NCBI GenBank assembly: GCA_947498705.1
Contig: CANMLW010000003.1
Location: forward strand, 124,001-188,000
DNA from: an uncultured Aquimarina sp.
GTDB lineage: Bacteria > Bacteroidota > Bacteroidia > Flavobacteriales > Flavobacteriaceae
Direction of reading: 5' to 3'
DNA length: 64,000 nt
Shown: positions 17,192-25,876 of the stretch, in pieces
Layout of the letters: the number at the start of each line of letters is the position of its first letter
How positions within the stretch are numbered: position 1 is the first letter of the stretch
Position numbers and translations under genes: made by a program
Notes under the pieces: generated by a model
Databases searched by the model: none
Told to the model about the DNA's origin: nothing
Seen by the model: only the letters and a program-made list of their open reading frames with translations

Positions 17192-20100
17192 TTAAAACCT
17201 TGTTATTTGTATGGTCTCAGAATGTTTTGCAGTGAATACTTTCACAAAGTAAGACCCTGAAGACATTTTAACGTTCTCTCCTAAATTGATATTCCCAGGA
17301 TTTTTTGTATAATCTCTAGAGATCACCTCTTTACCTAACATATTATATACTTTCACTGTAAACTTCTCACTATCTAATCTAGAGACATTTAATGTAAATG
17401 ATTCTCCAAATGGATTTGGGTATGCACTGATTTTGGAAGTAGTATTTCCTGTTTTAGATGCAGAAGCACTTGGTCTTTTTGTTATCAGACCTTGTCCCGC
17501 AGTTGTATTATATGCGTAATCTTTAATCGTATACGATAAACCGTCTGCTGCTACTGTTGCATAGAACCATCCATAATGAGTAGCACTTCCTATCTTAAAT
17601 GTAAATCCTATATACCCTGATTTTCCATGCCAATCATTATACGAAGAAGAACTTACTATATAACTATGTGAATTTGTTACAAAATTACTAGATGCACCTA
17701 CCTGCACACCTTCACCCAAAAATGTAACATTGCTAGTACTTCCATTACAAACAACATCTTTATTATAGGTCACTAAACGAACTGTGTTACCACTAAACCA
17801 AGCTCCATAATCCTTATTATCTCCTACTTCAATTCTAAAGAAACTCCAAGTAGAAGAAGAACTTGCCGTTTGATCTGCCATATCCACATACACTACGGTA
17901 CCGCCAGTATCACAAGGTGCACATGAACCTCCACAATCAACTCCCGTTTCATCCCCATTCTGAATACCATCGGTACAGGTTGGGTCTGGGTTTACAACAC
18001 CACCAATATTTACAGTATAGTCCTCTACCTCTCCATAGTTAAAAGACTCACACGGTCCAGGAACTCCATTGTATTTCATCGATACTCGCATACGTCTTTC
18101 TCCATTACTAGCACTATTAGGAACCGTAAAACTACCACTTACTGAAGTATCTTTCGAAGCAGCTTTACTCCAAACCTGCTCACCACTATCTGCAAAATCA
18201 CCATCATTGTTATAATCAATCCATACACTATAGGCTTCATTATAAACCGTACCTGACCATGCAGGTGTAATAGTAATCGTATTTGAAGCGCCTTTTGATA
18301 ATGAAGTTGATATCGAGGTATAGTTACCATATCCACCCGATGAACCTGTAGTGGTATTATTAATACTACCTAAGGCAACCTTACTAATATATTCATCTGA
18401 AACGCTTTTACCGTTGGACGCACAATATGTAGGATCTGTAGTATCATTTGACGTTGTCACTGAAACTGTATTACTAAATCCTGATGCGTTACCCGCCGCA
18501 TCTTTTGCCTTTACTCTAAATTGATAGGCTGTATTTGCCGTCAAGCCTGACACATTATATGATGTACTCGTTGCCGTTGCTACAACAGAATTCCCTTGAT
18601 AAACATCATACCCCGATACTCCCACGTTATCTGTCGAAGCTGTCCATGAAAGTGATACAGATGTTGCCTGTACATTAGATGACGTTAATCCAGTGGGTGT
18701 AGATGGCGCTTGTGTATCTGTAGAACCTCCTTTTGGATATTTACCAGAAATCGTAAAATTACCCAAAGAAGAGTAATCGGTATATCCTACACTGGCATTT
18801 GCACCTTCTCCTACTCCATCAATTTCTATATAATATGTTCCAGCAGAAAGACTCGTATTAAAAGAAGCTTTAAGTGTTGACAAATCTGAAGATGCAACTT
18901 GTTGACCACTGCTATTTAAAAGTCTTGCTTGAATATTTAAACTAGGATAATACGGATACGGATCGATAGAAAACTCTACATTTCCGCCAGATGTAGTAAA
19001 CGAAAATACATCTTTATCAGTTCTTTGTTCAATCAATCCTTTGTTACTATTTGCAGATACGTTTCCACTTGCATCAGACACCAATGCTGTCGCGTTGCCA
19101 GTAGTATTACCATGATCATCTGCTTTAAAACCGAATCCATTTCTGGTATTTGTGATAATAGCAATATCATCTTCAGTATTGTTGGCACCACTATATTCTC
19201 CTTTACTCCAATGTCCTACTTTGGTAAAATAGTAACTAGTTCCCATAATAGGAGCCCAACCATTATGCCCTTGATAGTATGTAGTTCCACCAGATATTCC
19301 ATCGTGATATAATCCCAATGTATGACCTACTTCATGCGATCCTGTTTCTCCCGCAGTTTGATCTCCAGTATTAAATACCCAAGTTGGTTCATTATTATTT
19401 GCATTAAAACCATTGATCCATGCTACACCACCAGTATTTGGAGCCGCAGTATCTGTAGGTGTAAAAATACACATGATTCTTTGGTTCTTTGCTGCTGCAT
19501 CAAAAACACTTCTTTTTGTGGTAACATTCACCTTAAAAGGAGAAAAATCCTCTGCCATATTTCTCCATACGGCTAAAATGGTTTGGTCACTAAATCCAGA
19601 AGTTTGTGCATTAATATTTCCTCCATTAGCCCAGTTGGTATTTTGTACAAATTCTCCATCAAAATCAAGGTAGATTACATGGGGTACTCCAGGCAAACTT
19701 TCATATTGCGGTTGTACCTTAGAAAATGTATCGTTAGAAGTATCTCTTTTTTGAACTGGATTATCAGCTTTTTTAAGATCTACACACATTAATTTATTAA
19801 TGTCCATCTCTTTGGACATTATTTGCCCTTGATCGGTTGTCGATATCCTATATGCTTTCTTTTCTATAAAAGAAACCACTTTACCTTCAACCTTTCCATT
19901 TCTCATAGAAATTTCTACGGTTGCGCCATCTTTTACCAATTTGGATCCTTCAAGACTTCCTAATAATCGATAGGCATTAACATTACCGTTTCTAGAATTA
20001 ATCTTTAAAGCAGATCCTTCTGCACTTAATAAATTAATTTTTAAAGTGGCATTTTCTCCTTTGGAAGCAGAAAATAATGATTGAGAAAAATTATCTACTT

Positions 20101-20236
20101 TGTTACTTATCAGATAAGTGTCACTTTCTTGTTGGGCATACATCGATGCGCTAATACATAAAATAAATAGAATGCATACTTTTTTGAGCAGACCGAACGG
20201 CGCCACTCCCCCAGGGGTTAATCTGTGTGGTTTCAT
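17192..20236 (-). CDS. secreted metzincin metalloprotease with FN3, GEVED and T9SS modules
   Basis: This 1014-residue protease has an unusual ~19-residue N-terminal extension (MKPHRLTPGGVAPFGLLKK) before a hydrophobic signal core ending SMYAQ. A propeptide-like region follows. The catalytic domain begins near LPGVPHVIYLDFDGEFV. The zinc motif is HEVGHTLGLYH, first His at residue 301, with a Met-turn in APIMGTSYY. Next come a pre-peptidase-type beta domain (about 370-500), one FN3 domain, one GEVED domain, one Cys-rich CTDGIQNGDETGVDCGG unit, an ~80-residue region of unknown fold, and a T9SS tail (YPNPFGESFTLNV...). The domain is a close paralogue of the next gene's, and FN3/GEVED parts are close to those of the first protease. 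Promoter, leader motif and distal repeats are listed separately. Confidence 0.93.
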   Translation of the reverse strand: MKPHRLTPGGVAPFGLLKKVCILFILCISASMYAQQESDTYLISNKVDNFSQSLFSASKGENATLKINLLSAEGSALKINSRNGNVNAYRLLGSLEGSKLVKDGATVEISMRNGKVEGKVVSFIEKKAYRISTTDQGQIMSKEMDINKLMCVDLKKADNPVQKRDTSNDTFSKVQPQYESLPGVPHVIYLDFDGEFVQNTNWANGGNINAQTSGFSDQTILAVWRNMAEDFSPFKVNVTTKRSVFDAAAKNQRIMCIFTPTDTAAPNTGGVAWINGFNANNNEPTWVFNTGDQTAGETGSHEVGHTLGLYHDGISGGTTYYQGHNGWAPIMGTSYYFTKVGHWSKGEYSGANNTEDDIAIITNTRNGFGFKADDHGNTTGNATALVSDASGNVSANSNKGLIEQRTDKDVFSFTTSGGNVEFSIDPYPYYPSLNIQARLLNSSGQQVASSDLSTLKASFNTSLSAGTYYIEIDGVGEGANASVGYTDYSSLGNFTISGKYPKGGSTDTQAPSTPTGLTSSNVQATSVSLSWTASTDNVGVSGYDVYQGNSVVATATSTSYNVSGLTANTAYQFRVKAKDAAGNASGFSNTVSVTTSNDTTDPTYCASNGKSVSDEYISKVALGSINNTTTGSSGGYGNYTSISTSLSKGASNTITITPAWSGTVYNEAYSVWIDYNNDGDFADSGEQVWSKAASKDTSVSGSFTVPNSASNGERRMRVSMKYNGVPGPCESFNYGEVEDYTVNIGGVVNPDPTCTDGIQNGDETGVDCGGSCAPCDTGGTVVYVDMADQTASSSSTWSFFRIEVGDNKDYGAWFSGNTVRLVTYNKDVVCNGSTSNVTFLGEGVQVGASSNFVTNSHSYIVSSSSYNDWHGKSGYIGFTFKIGSATHYGWFYATVAADGLSYTIKDYAYNTTAGQGLITKRPSASASKTGNTTSKISAYPNPFGESFTLNVSRLDSEKFTVKVYNMLGKEVISRDYTKNPGNINLGENVKMSSGSYFVKVFTAKHSETIQITRF

Positions 20237-20249
20237 GTTTGAAGTTTAA

Positions 20250-20258
20250 GTTTGTGTT
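20250..20258 (-). promoter_or_regulatory. AACACAAAC leader motif, second metalloprotease
   Basis: AACACAAAC on the minus strand, 13 bp upstream of the ATG at 20236 and downstream of the predicted transcription start, so it lies in the 5' UTR. Confidence 0.5.
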
Positions 20259-20272
20259 ATAATAAGTTATTA

Positions 20273-20303
20273 CATAATTACAACATTTTGAGCACTTTGC
20301 AAA
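20273..20303 (-). promoter_or_regulatory. promoter of the second metalloprotease, TTTG-N19-TAATTATG
   Basis: On the minus strand, TTTG at 20300-20303 and TAATTATG at 20273-20280 are 19 nt apart, the Bacteroidota spacing. The -7 box differs from TAnnTTTG at one base. The predicted transcript starts near 20266, giving a ~30-nt leader. Confidence 0.6.
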
Positions 20304-20388
20304 AAATAACACATTATTTACGTATTCGTTAACCTATTGGTTTTTATACTCATACGGGTTTACAACAAGCAAACGATTTGTTTCATGT

Positions 20389-20419
20389 AGAATTCGTTAT
20401 TTGTTAGCAAGAATTCGTT
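20389..20419 (-). promoter_or_regulatory. paired direct repeats (21-bp period) upstream of the second metalloprotease
   Basis: AGAATTCGTT occurs at 20389-20398 and 20410-20419, start to start exactly 21 bp, about two helical turns. It lies about 125-155 bp upstream of the predicted transcription start. The same pair with the same spacing occurs upstream of the third metalloprotease. By inference it is an activator site. Confidence 0.55.
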
Positions 20420-20456
20420 TCGAAAGGGTTATTGTGTTAAATTTTAATCTATAAAC

Positions 20457-20487
20457 AAAAAAGAGGCTGTCTTTACAGACAGCCTCT
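20457..20487 (-). terminator. rho-independent terminator of the third metalloprotease
   Basis: On the minus strand an 11-bp perfect stem AGAGGCTGTCT/AGACAGCCTCT (20462-20472 with 20477-20487) with a 4-nt loop is followed by six Ts (20457-20462). It lies 47 bp after the stop. Confidence 0.85.
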
Positions 20488-20533
20488 ATCAAACTTTATT
20501 TCACTGAAATAATTAATGTGCTTACTTATATAT

Positions 20534-23500
20534 TTACTCTTTTACAAAAGCTGTTTTATAAGACGCTTTATTTGTTGTGATTATAAAAATATAGGTTCCA
20601 GCTTTTAATTGAGAAACATCATATGCTGTCGATGTGTACTCTCCTTTAGCCACTATTCTACCTAACATATCAGAAATACTATATGTTGTACGCTGGTCAG
20701 ACAGAGTGTAGGTAGTGTTTATTGTACCACTACTTGGGTTTGGATAAACAGCAAATCTTTCTTGTGGTGGTGCTATCTTACTAGACTTAGCTCCGCAAGA
20801 TGAAACAAATATCCAACCTCTGTCTGTACGTTGCCATAAGTTACCTCTGTAAACTACCTGATCTCCAGAAGAGTAGTTTGTTCCTGATTTCCAATCAGCA
20901 ACTCCTTCACAAGAACTAGCACCACATTTACCAATAAACTTCCATCCTCTTTCTAGTTTTTCAAAAAGATTCCCTCTGTACACTACTCTGTCTCCTGTTT
21001 GGTAAGGTACTCCCCATTGCCATGGTGCTACTCCCTCACAAATATTGGTAGTATCTTCATCTTTGGTAGTGGCAGTTGCTACATTACTAGCCTCAGACAT
21101 GTTTCCTGCAGCATCCATAGCAACTACTGTAAACTGATAAGTAGTAGCTGCTGTTAATCCTGATACATTAAATGAGGTTGTAACAGAAGTACCTATCATG
21201 GTTGTACCTTGATATACATTATATCCTGTTACTGCTACATTATCTGTAGAAGCCATCCAGTTAAGTGTTAAGGTAGTTTGCTTGATATTAGAAGCAGCTA
21301 ATTCTGTTGGTACAGTAGGTGCTTCTGTATCGGTATTGTCTTCTGGTAATGTAGAAGCTGTCGCTGTGTTACTAAACCTTGATTTGTTTCCTGCAGCATC
21401 CATTGCCAATACGCTAAACGAGTATTCGGTTCCTGGGGTTAATCCCATTACCTGGTATCTAGTTCCTTCTACAGTTGCGATCATCACATCTCCCTGATAT
21501 ACTTCATATCCTGTAACACCTACATTATCTGTAGAGGCCATCCAGCTAAGATCGATGGTTGTTTGTGTTTCATTATCTGCCATTAATTCTGTTGGTGCAG
21601 TAGGAGCTTCTGTATCGGTATTGTCTTCTGGTAGTGTAGAAGCAGTAGCTGTGTTACTAAAAGCAGATTCGTTACCAGCAGCATCTTTTGCCTTTACTCT
21701 AAAAGAGTATTCGGTACCTGGAGTTAATCCAGCAGCTTGATATCTTGTTCCTGGAACTGTTGCAATCATGGTATCTCCTTGATACACGTCATATCCTGTA
21801 ACAGCAACATTATCTGTAGATGCTTCCCAGGTAAGATCAATTGTTGATTGTGTTTCATTTGCTGCAGCCAATCCTGAAGGTGCAGTAGGTGCTTGTGTAT
21901 CTTCTTCTGGTAAAGTAGAAGCAGTAGCTGTGTTACTAAAAGCAGATTCGTTACCAGCAGCATCTTTTGCTTTTACTCTAAAAGAATATTCGGTACCTGC
22001 TGTTAATCCAGTAGCTTGGTATCTTGTTCCTGCTACAGTAGCAATCATGGTATTACCACGATATACATCATATCCCGTTACTCCTACATTATCTGTAGAT
22101 GCTTCCCAGGTAAGATCAATCGTTGATTGTGTTTCATTTGCTGCAGCCAATCCTGAAGGTGCAGTAGGTGCTTGTGTATCGGCGTCTCCTTCTTTAGGAT
22201 ATTTACCAGAAATAGTAAAGTTACCCAATGAAGAATAATCAGAGTATCCAACGCTTGGGTTAGCACCAGAACCAACTCCGTCAATTTCTATATAATAAGT
22301 TCCTCTATCCAAATTAGTGTTAATGGCAGCATTTAATCCTGCTAAATCCGAAGAGGCAACTTCTTGTCCATTACTATTAAGAATTCTTGCTTTAATATCT
22401 AAACTTGCGTAGTACTGATTTGGATCAATTTTAAAATCTACATTTCCTCCAGAAGTTGAAAAAGAAAATACATCTTTATCAGTTCTTTTTTCAATCAATC
22501 CTTTATTACTATTGGCAGATACATTTCCACTTGCGTCAGACACCAACGCCGTTGCATTAGCTGTAGTATTACCATGATCATCGGTTTTATAACCAAATCC
22601 ATTTCTAGAATTGGCCATAACAGCTACATCATCCTCTTGATTGTTTGCTCCACTATATTCACCTTTACTCCAATGACCAACTCTTGAATAATAATAGCTT
22701 ACTCCCATAATAGGAGCCCAACCATTGTGTCCTCCATAATAAGTAGTTCCACCAGATTTTCCATCGTGACGTAAACCAAGTGTATGACCTATCTCATGAG
22801 ATCCTACTTCTCCCGCAGGTTGATCTCCTCTCATGATAAATGCCCAACAAGGTTCATCGTTATTAGCACTAAAACCATTAAGCCATGCTACCCCACCTGC
22901 ACTAGGAGCTGCAGTTTTGGTAGGTGTCCAAATACACATAATTCTACGGTTCTTTGGAACGGCATCATATGCACTTCTTTTAGTCGTAACATTTACTTTA
23001 AACGCAGCAAAATCCTCTGCTATATTCCTCCAAACATTTAAGATAGATTGATCACTCATTCCAGAGGGCTGAGCGTTAATATCTCTACCATTATTCCAGC
23101 TAGTATTTCTCACTAATTCTCCGTCAAAATCCAAATAAATCACATGAGATGCACCAGGTAAACTTTCATATTCTGGTTGTACTCTAGAGAATGTATCATT
23201 AGAAGTATCTCTTTTATGAGCATCATGACCTTTATGATTATGATCTTCTTCTTGATCTCTATAATTTACACATGCAACATGATTGATATCAACTTCTTCA
23301 GACACTATCTGCCCTTGTTCATTAGTAAATATTTTATATGCCTTTTTCTCTTCAAAAGAAACTATTCTACCAGAAACTTTTCCATTTGATTTTTCTATTA
23401 CCACTGTTGACCCATCTTTTACTGATGTAGCACCATTTAGATCTCCCAACACTCGGTAATTATTATTTGCGTTTCCTTCACTAAAATTAATTTGTAGTTT

Positions 23501-23719
23501 AGATGATTCTTCACCTATTAAATTAATTTTTAAAGTAGCATCTCCTCCTTTTGCTTTTGTGAAAAGAGATTTGGAGAAAATTGCTTCACTATCACTGATA
23601 ATGTTTTTTCCATCCTGTGCATACGTAAATGCACTAATACATAAAGCACCCACTATGAATGCTTTTTTTAGTCGACTTAAAAGTCTTGGTTTCCTTGGGG
23701 ATAATCGTTTTAAATACAT
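20534..23719 (-). CDS. secreted metzincin metalloprotease with four FN3 domains, paired carbohydrate-binding modules and T9SS tail
   Basis: This 1061-residue protease parallels the preceding one. It has a ~20-residue basic N-terminal extension (MYLKRLSPRKPRLLSRLKKA) before a signal core ending TYAQ, a propeptide-like region, and a catalytic domain with GASHVIYLDFDGELV. The zinc motif is HEIGHTLGLRH, first His at residue 308, with the Met-turn APIMGVSYY. A pre-peptidase-type domain is followed by four FN3 repeats (about 512-885). Two tandem CBM5/12-like modules come next (about 890-977; W..G..Y..GD.VVYRGNL.....RGW twice). The T9SS tail is YPNPSSGTINTTY to the end. The carbohydrate-binding pair suggests attachment to chitin or a similar polymer (family inference). 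It is likely coregulated with the second protease. Confidence 0.93.
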   Translation of the reverse strand: MYLKRLSPRKPRLLSRLKKAFIVGALCISAFTYAQDGKNIISDSEAIFSKSLFTKAKGGDATLKINLIGEESSKLQINFSEGNANNNYRVLGDLNGATSVKDGSTVVIEKSNGKVSGRIVSFEEKKAYKIFTNEQGQIVSEEVDINHVACVNYRDQEEDHNHKGHDAHKRDTSNDTFSRVQPEYESLPGASHVIYLDFDGELVRNTSWNNGRDINAQPSGMSDQSILNVWRNIAEDFAAFKVNVTTKRSAYDAVPKNRRIMCIWTPTKTAAPSAGGVAWLNGFSANNDEPCWAFIMRGDQPAGEVGSHEIGHTLGLRHDGKSGGTTYYGGHNGWAPIMGVSYYYSRVGHWSKGEYSGANNQEDDVAVMANSRNGFGYKTDDHGNTTANATALVSDASGNVSANSNKGLIEKRTDKDVFSFSTSGGNVDFKIDPNQYYASLDIKARILNSNGQEVASSDLAGLNAAINTNLDRGTYYIEIDGVGSGANPSVGYSDYSSLGNFTISGKYPKEGDADTQAPTAPSGLAAANETQSTIDLTWEASTDNVGVTGYDVYRGNTMIATVAGTRYQATGLTAGTEYSFRVKAKDAAGNESAFSNTATASTLPEEDTQAPTAPSGLAAANETQSTIDLTWEASTDNVAVTGYDVYQGDTMIATVPGTRYQAAGLTPGTEYSFRVKAKDAAGNESAFSNTATASTLPEDNTDTEAPTAPTELMADNETQTTIDLSWMASTDNVGVTGYEVYQGDVMIATVEGTRYQVMGLTPGTEYSFSVLAMDAAGNKSRFSNTATASTLPEDNTDTEAPTVPTELAASNIKQTTLTLNWMASTDNVAVTGYNVYQGTTMIGTSVTTSFNVSGLTAATTYQFTVVAMDAAGNMSEASNVATATTKDEDTTNICEGVAPWQWGVPYQTGDRVVYRGNLFEKLERGWKFIGKCGASSCEGVADWKSGTNYSSGDQVVYRGNLWQRTDRGWIFVSSCGAKSSKIAPPQERFAVYPNPSSGTINTTYTLSDQRTTYSISDMLGRIVAKGEYTSTAYDVSQLKAGTYIFIITTNKASYKTAFVKE
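21062..22180 (-). repeat. four tandem FN3-coding repeats in the third metalloprotease
   Basis: Four FN3 units of about 93 codons follow one another. The first two (upstream in the gene) are the closest: blocks at 22108-22180 and 21829-21901 differ by about one base over some 73 bp, 279 bp apart. This indicates recent duplication or conversion. Confidence 0.8.
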
Positions 23720-23736
23720 GTTTACAGTAATTAAGA

Positions 23737-23745
23737 GTTTGTGTT
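23737..23745 (-). promoter_or_regulatory. AACACAAAC leader motif, third metalloprotease
   Basis: AACACAAAC on the minus strand, 18 bp upstream of the ATG at 23719. Confidence 0.5.
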
Positions 23746-23882
23746 ATTCATTACTTAATAAAATTTACAATCCATGCTTTTTTATATAGTTTACCCATAT
23801 AAAATTTATGGTAATCATGGTTTTTAAGATCAAAATCGGCTACTAAAGTAGTTTGTAAAACAATCTAAGCTAGTACATTATT

Positions 23883-23913
23883 AGAATTCGTTGAAACATG
23901 ATTAGAATTCGTT
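23883..23913 (-). promoter_or_regulatory. paired direct repeats (21-bp period) upstream of the third metalloprotease
   Basis: AGAATTCGTT at 23883-23892 and 23904-23913, again exactly 21 bp start to start. The distance to the start codon (164 bp) is close to the 153 bp at the second protease. Confidence 0.55.
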
Positions 23914-24113
23914 TCTAGTGTTGCATGTAAACGTCTTTTTAATAAAATTTAAAGCGGTACAGAAAGAAAGAAATCTACCACAAAGTGTAGGTTTTACGCT
24001 GTAAGAGAGTCGATTAAACGATTACAAAAACAATACAAATCTTACAATAACCATTAATTATTGTAAACATATATTACATATCTTAATACACATCTTAATT
24101 GACATAAATATCT

Positions 24114-24121
24114 TATTTTTG
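24114..24121 (+). promoter_or_regulatory. putative -7 element for the lipoprotein gene at 24144
   Basis: TATTTTTG matches TAnnTTTG exactly, 22 bp before the ATG. A -33 box at standard spacing is not evident. Confidence 0.45.
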
Positions 24122-24143
24122 AGTCCTTACTAAAAAAAACAAA

Positions 24144-24677
24144 ATGAGAATATTTCTTTTGTTAGGAATCTTGCTTCTTTCTTTTGGCTGTAAAGATGAT
24201 AAGAAACAATCTATAGCTTCAGAAAGACCTATTGTTAAATTAGATAGTCTTTCTAAAGAAAAGGTAAAAGTTAGCCTCAAAGCACTTTCCTCGGATGCAG
24301 AAAAAAATCTGGAAAATTTTGATGATTTTCAAAATTTAAGAAAACTTATTACAACCATGCAAAGTGCAAATCCGTATTATGTGCATAAATACACAGATAG
24401 CTTAAGCTTGTTAATGCATACGTTTAAACAAAATCTTCCTAAGGATTTGTCTGTAAATACCATCAAATCTCGCACTAATATATTGCTTACCGAGAAAGGT
24501 CTTTTATCATTACTTGCTGAAAAGAAACATCCGGATCCAAAAAAAATTATAGAAGCTAATACCAGATTAATCATAGCATTTAATAGTTTAATTACTCAAT
24601 TAAATGAGTTGTCTCTGGCTATTCCAGAAAATATTGAAAAAGAACTATTGCGAGATCCTAAAAATAAAGAAGAATGA
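24144..24677 (+). CDS. small lipoprotein of unknown function
   Basis: I do not recognise a family for this 177-residue protein. The signal MRIFLLLGILLLSFGC ends in a lipobox. The residues after it (KDDKK) are acidic/basic in the manner of the Bacteroidota lipoprotein export signal, so surface exposure is possible (inference). The rest is helical and charged, with no cysteines after the lipid site. Its stop overlaps the next start by 4 bp (ATGA), so it forms a two-gene operon with the NTF2-like protein. Confidence 0.8.
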   Translation: MRIFLLLGILLLSFGCKDDKKQSIASERPIVKLDSLSKEKVKVSLKALSSDAEKNLENFDDFQNLRKLITTMQSANPYYVHKYTDSLSLLMHTFKQNLPKDLSVNTIKSRTNILLTEKGLLSLLAEKKHPDPKKIIEANTRLIIAFNSLITQLNELSLAIPENIEKELLRDPKNKEE

Positions 24678-25171
24678 TATCTATAAAAAAATCTCTTATA
24701 GGGCTGTTATTATTTTGCGGTGCCTGTTTTTCACAAGAAAAAGAACAGATAAACACCGTTCTAGAACAATGGCATAAGGCAGCTGCCGAAGCCAAATTTG
24801 ACGCTTACTTTGGTCATATGGACAAAGACGCCATTTATATAGGTACAGATCCAACAGAAAACTGGACAATTTCTGAATTCAAAGGGTATGCTAAGCCTCA
24901 TTTTGACAAAGGAAAAGCTTGGAGTTTCTCTACTTTAGAAAGAAATATCTTTTTATCAGAGACTAAAGAAACTGCATGGTTTGATGAGTTATTGGATACC
25001 TGGATGGGTATTTGTCGAGGAAGTGGTGTTCTTACTAAAACCAACAAAGGGTGGAAAATAAAACACTATGTACTGTCTATCGCGGTCCCAAATGACAATG
25101 TTAACCAGCTTGCGGAGCTAAAAAAAGTATTTGACACACAACTTATTCGAACACTAAAGACTAAGAAATAG
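24674..25171 (+). CDS. secreted SnoaL/NTF2-like domain protein
   Basis: The 165-residue product has a signal peptide (SLIGLLLFCGACFSQ) and then a single NTF2-like cone fold: an N-terminal helix EKEQINTVLEQWHKAAAEAKFDAYFGHMDKDAIYIGTDPTENW, and a C-terminal sheet GSGVLTKTNKGWKIKHYVLSIAVPND. Members of the SnoaL-3/DUF4440 type bind small ligands or act as enzymes; none can be assigned here. Because the lipobox-like GAC precedes FSQ, either lipoprotein or soluble periplasmic export is possible. Its 3' end overlaps the convergent HAD gene by 11 bp. Confidence 0.85.
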   Translation: MISIKKSLIGLLLFCGACFSQEKEQINTVLEQWHKAAAEAKFDAYFGHMDKDAIYIGTDPTENWTISEFKGYAKPHFDKGKAWSFSTLERNIFLSETKETAWFDELLDTWMGICRGSGVLTKTNKGWKIKHYVLSIAVPNDNVNQLAELKKVFDTQLIRTLKTKK

Positions 25172-25862
25172 TATAATGGTTTTTGAATGCTAACATATCA
25201 GAAAAACAATACTCGGCTCCTTGTTTAAGTAGGTGTGTTTTGTTCTTATCACCTATTCCTACAAAATCTAATGATAGGTTTTGTGCGGTTTTAAGGTCCC
25301 ACAAGCCATCTCCAACAGAAATTATTTGATCAAACTCAGTTTTATTATAAAACACCTTCGCCTTTTCGATAGCATTTAGTACAAAACCTTCTCTTGATTC
25401 GTGTGTTTTTGAAGTAGATAATAATTGTTCATCATACCAAATATCACATTGCTTTAATTTTATTATTGCCGGTTTCGGAAGTGCACCTGTGGCAAAACAA
25501 AACGGAATTTCATTGTCTTTAAAGAATTGAATTACTGATTTTGCACCTGTTATTTCGTTTACGGCATTAAAGGTGCTCATCTGATGTACCAGATCGTTTT
25601 CAAAATCATCCAACAAATGCTTTGGAGCAGACATATTAAAGTTGCGTTCATAATTATATCGTAACGCATAACTATCGGTATGGTGTTTGTAATTATTATA
25701 ATCTGTATCAATATCTTTGATTCCTAATGCTTCTAACGATCGAGTGACCGAAATAAGATACATTGGCACACTGTCTGTAAGTGTACCATCTATATCAAAG
25801 ACAAACAATTTGTTTTTCAAAGAGGCAGTTTTAGAATTTTTGCCAGCGTCCAGGTTTACCAT
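25161..25862 (-). CDS. HAD-superfamily hydrolase (phosphoglycolate-phosphatase-like)
   Basis: This 233-residue cytosolic phosphatase has HAD motif I as FDIDGTLTDS (nucleophile Asp23, acid Asp25), a helical cap, motif II as FATGA, a downstream lysine region (KPAIIKLKQCD) and motif IV as SVGDGLWDLKTA. The cap and layout resemble phosphoglycolate or beta-phosphoglucomutase-type enzymes. It starts 14 bp after the TonB-receptor gene, suggesting one recO-receptor-HAD transcript. It overlaps the convergent NTF2-like gene by 11 bp. Confidence 0.88.
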   Translation of the reverse strand: MVNLDAGKNSKTASLKNKLFVFDIDGTLTDSVPMYLISVTRSLEALGIKDIDTDYNNYKHHTDSYALRYNYERNFNMSAPKHLLDDFENDLVHQMSTFNAVNEITGAKSVIQFFKDNEIPFCFATGALPKPAIIKLKQCDIWYDEQLLSTSKTHESREGFVLNAIEKAKVFYNKTEFDQIISVGDGLWDLKTAQNLSLDFVGIGDKNKTHLLKQGAEYCFSDMLAFKNHYTIS

Positions 25863-25876
25863 ATACTAGTATTTCT

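Larger units (their letters stand above)
23720..24143. other. divergent regulatory region between the third metalloprotease and a lipoprotein gene
   Basis: The region holds the AACACAAAC leader (23737-23745), a weak -7 like TAAATTTT for the protease, the paired repeats (23883-23913), and a TATTTTTG element for the plus-strand lipoprotein. No gene was found. Confidence 0.6.
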
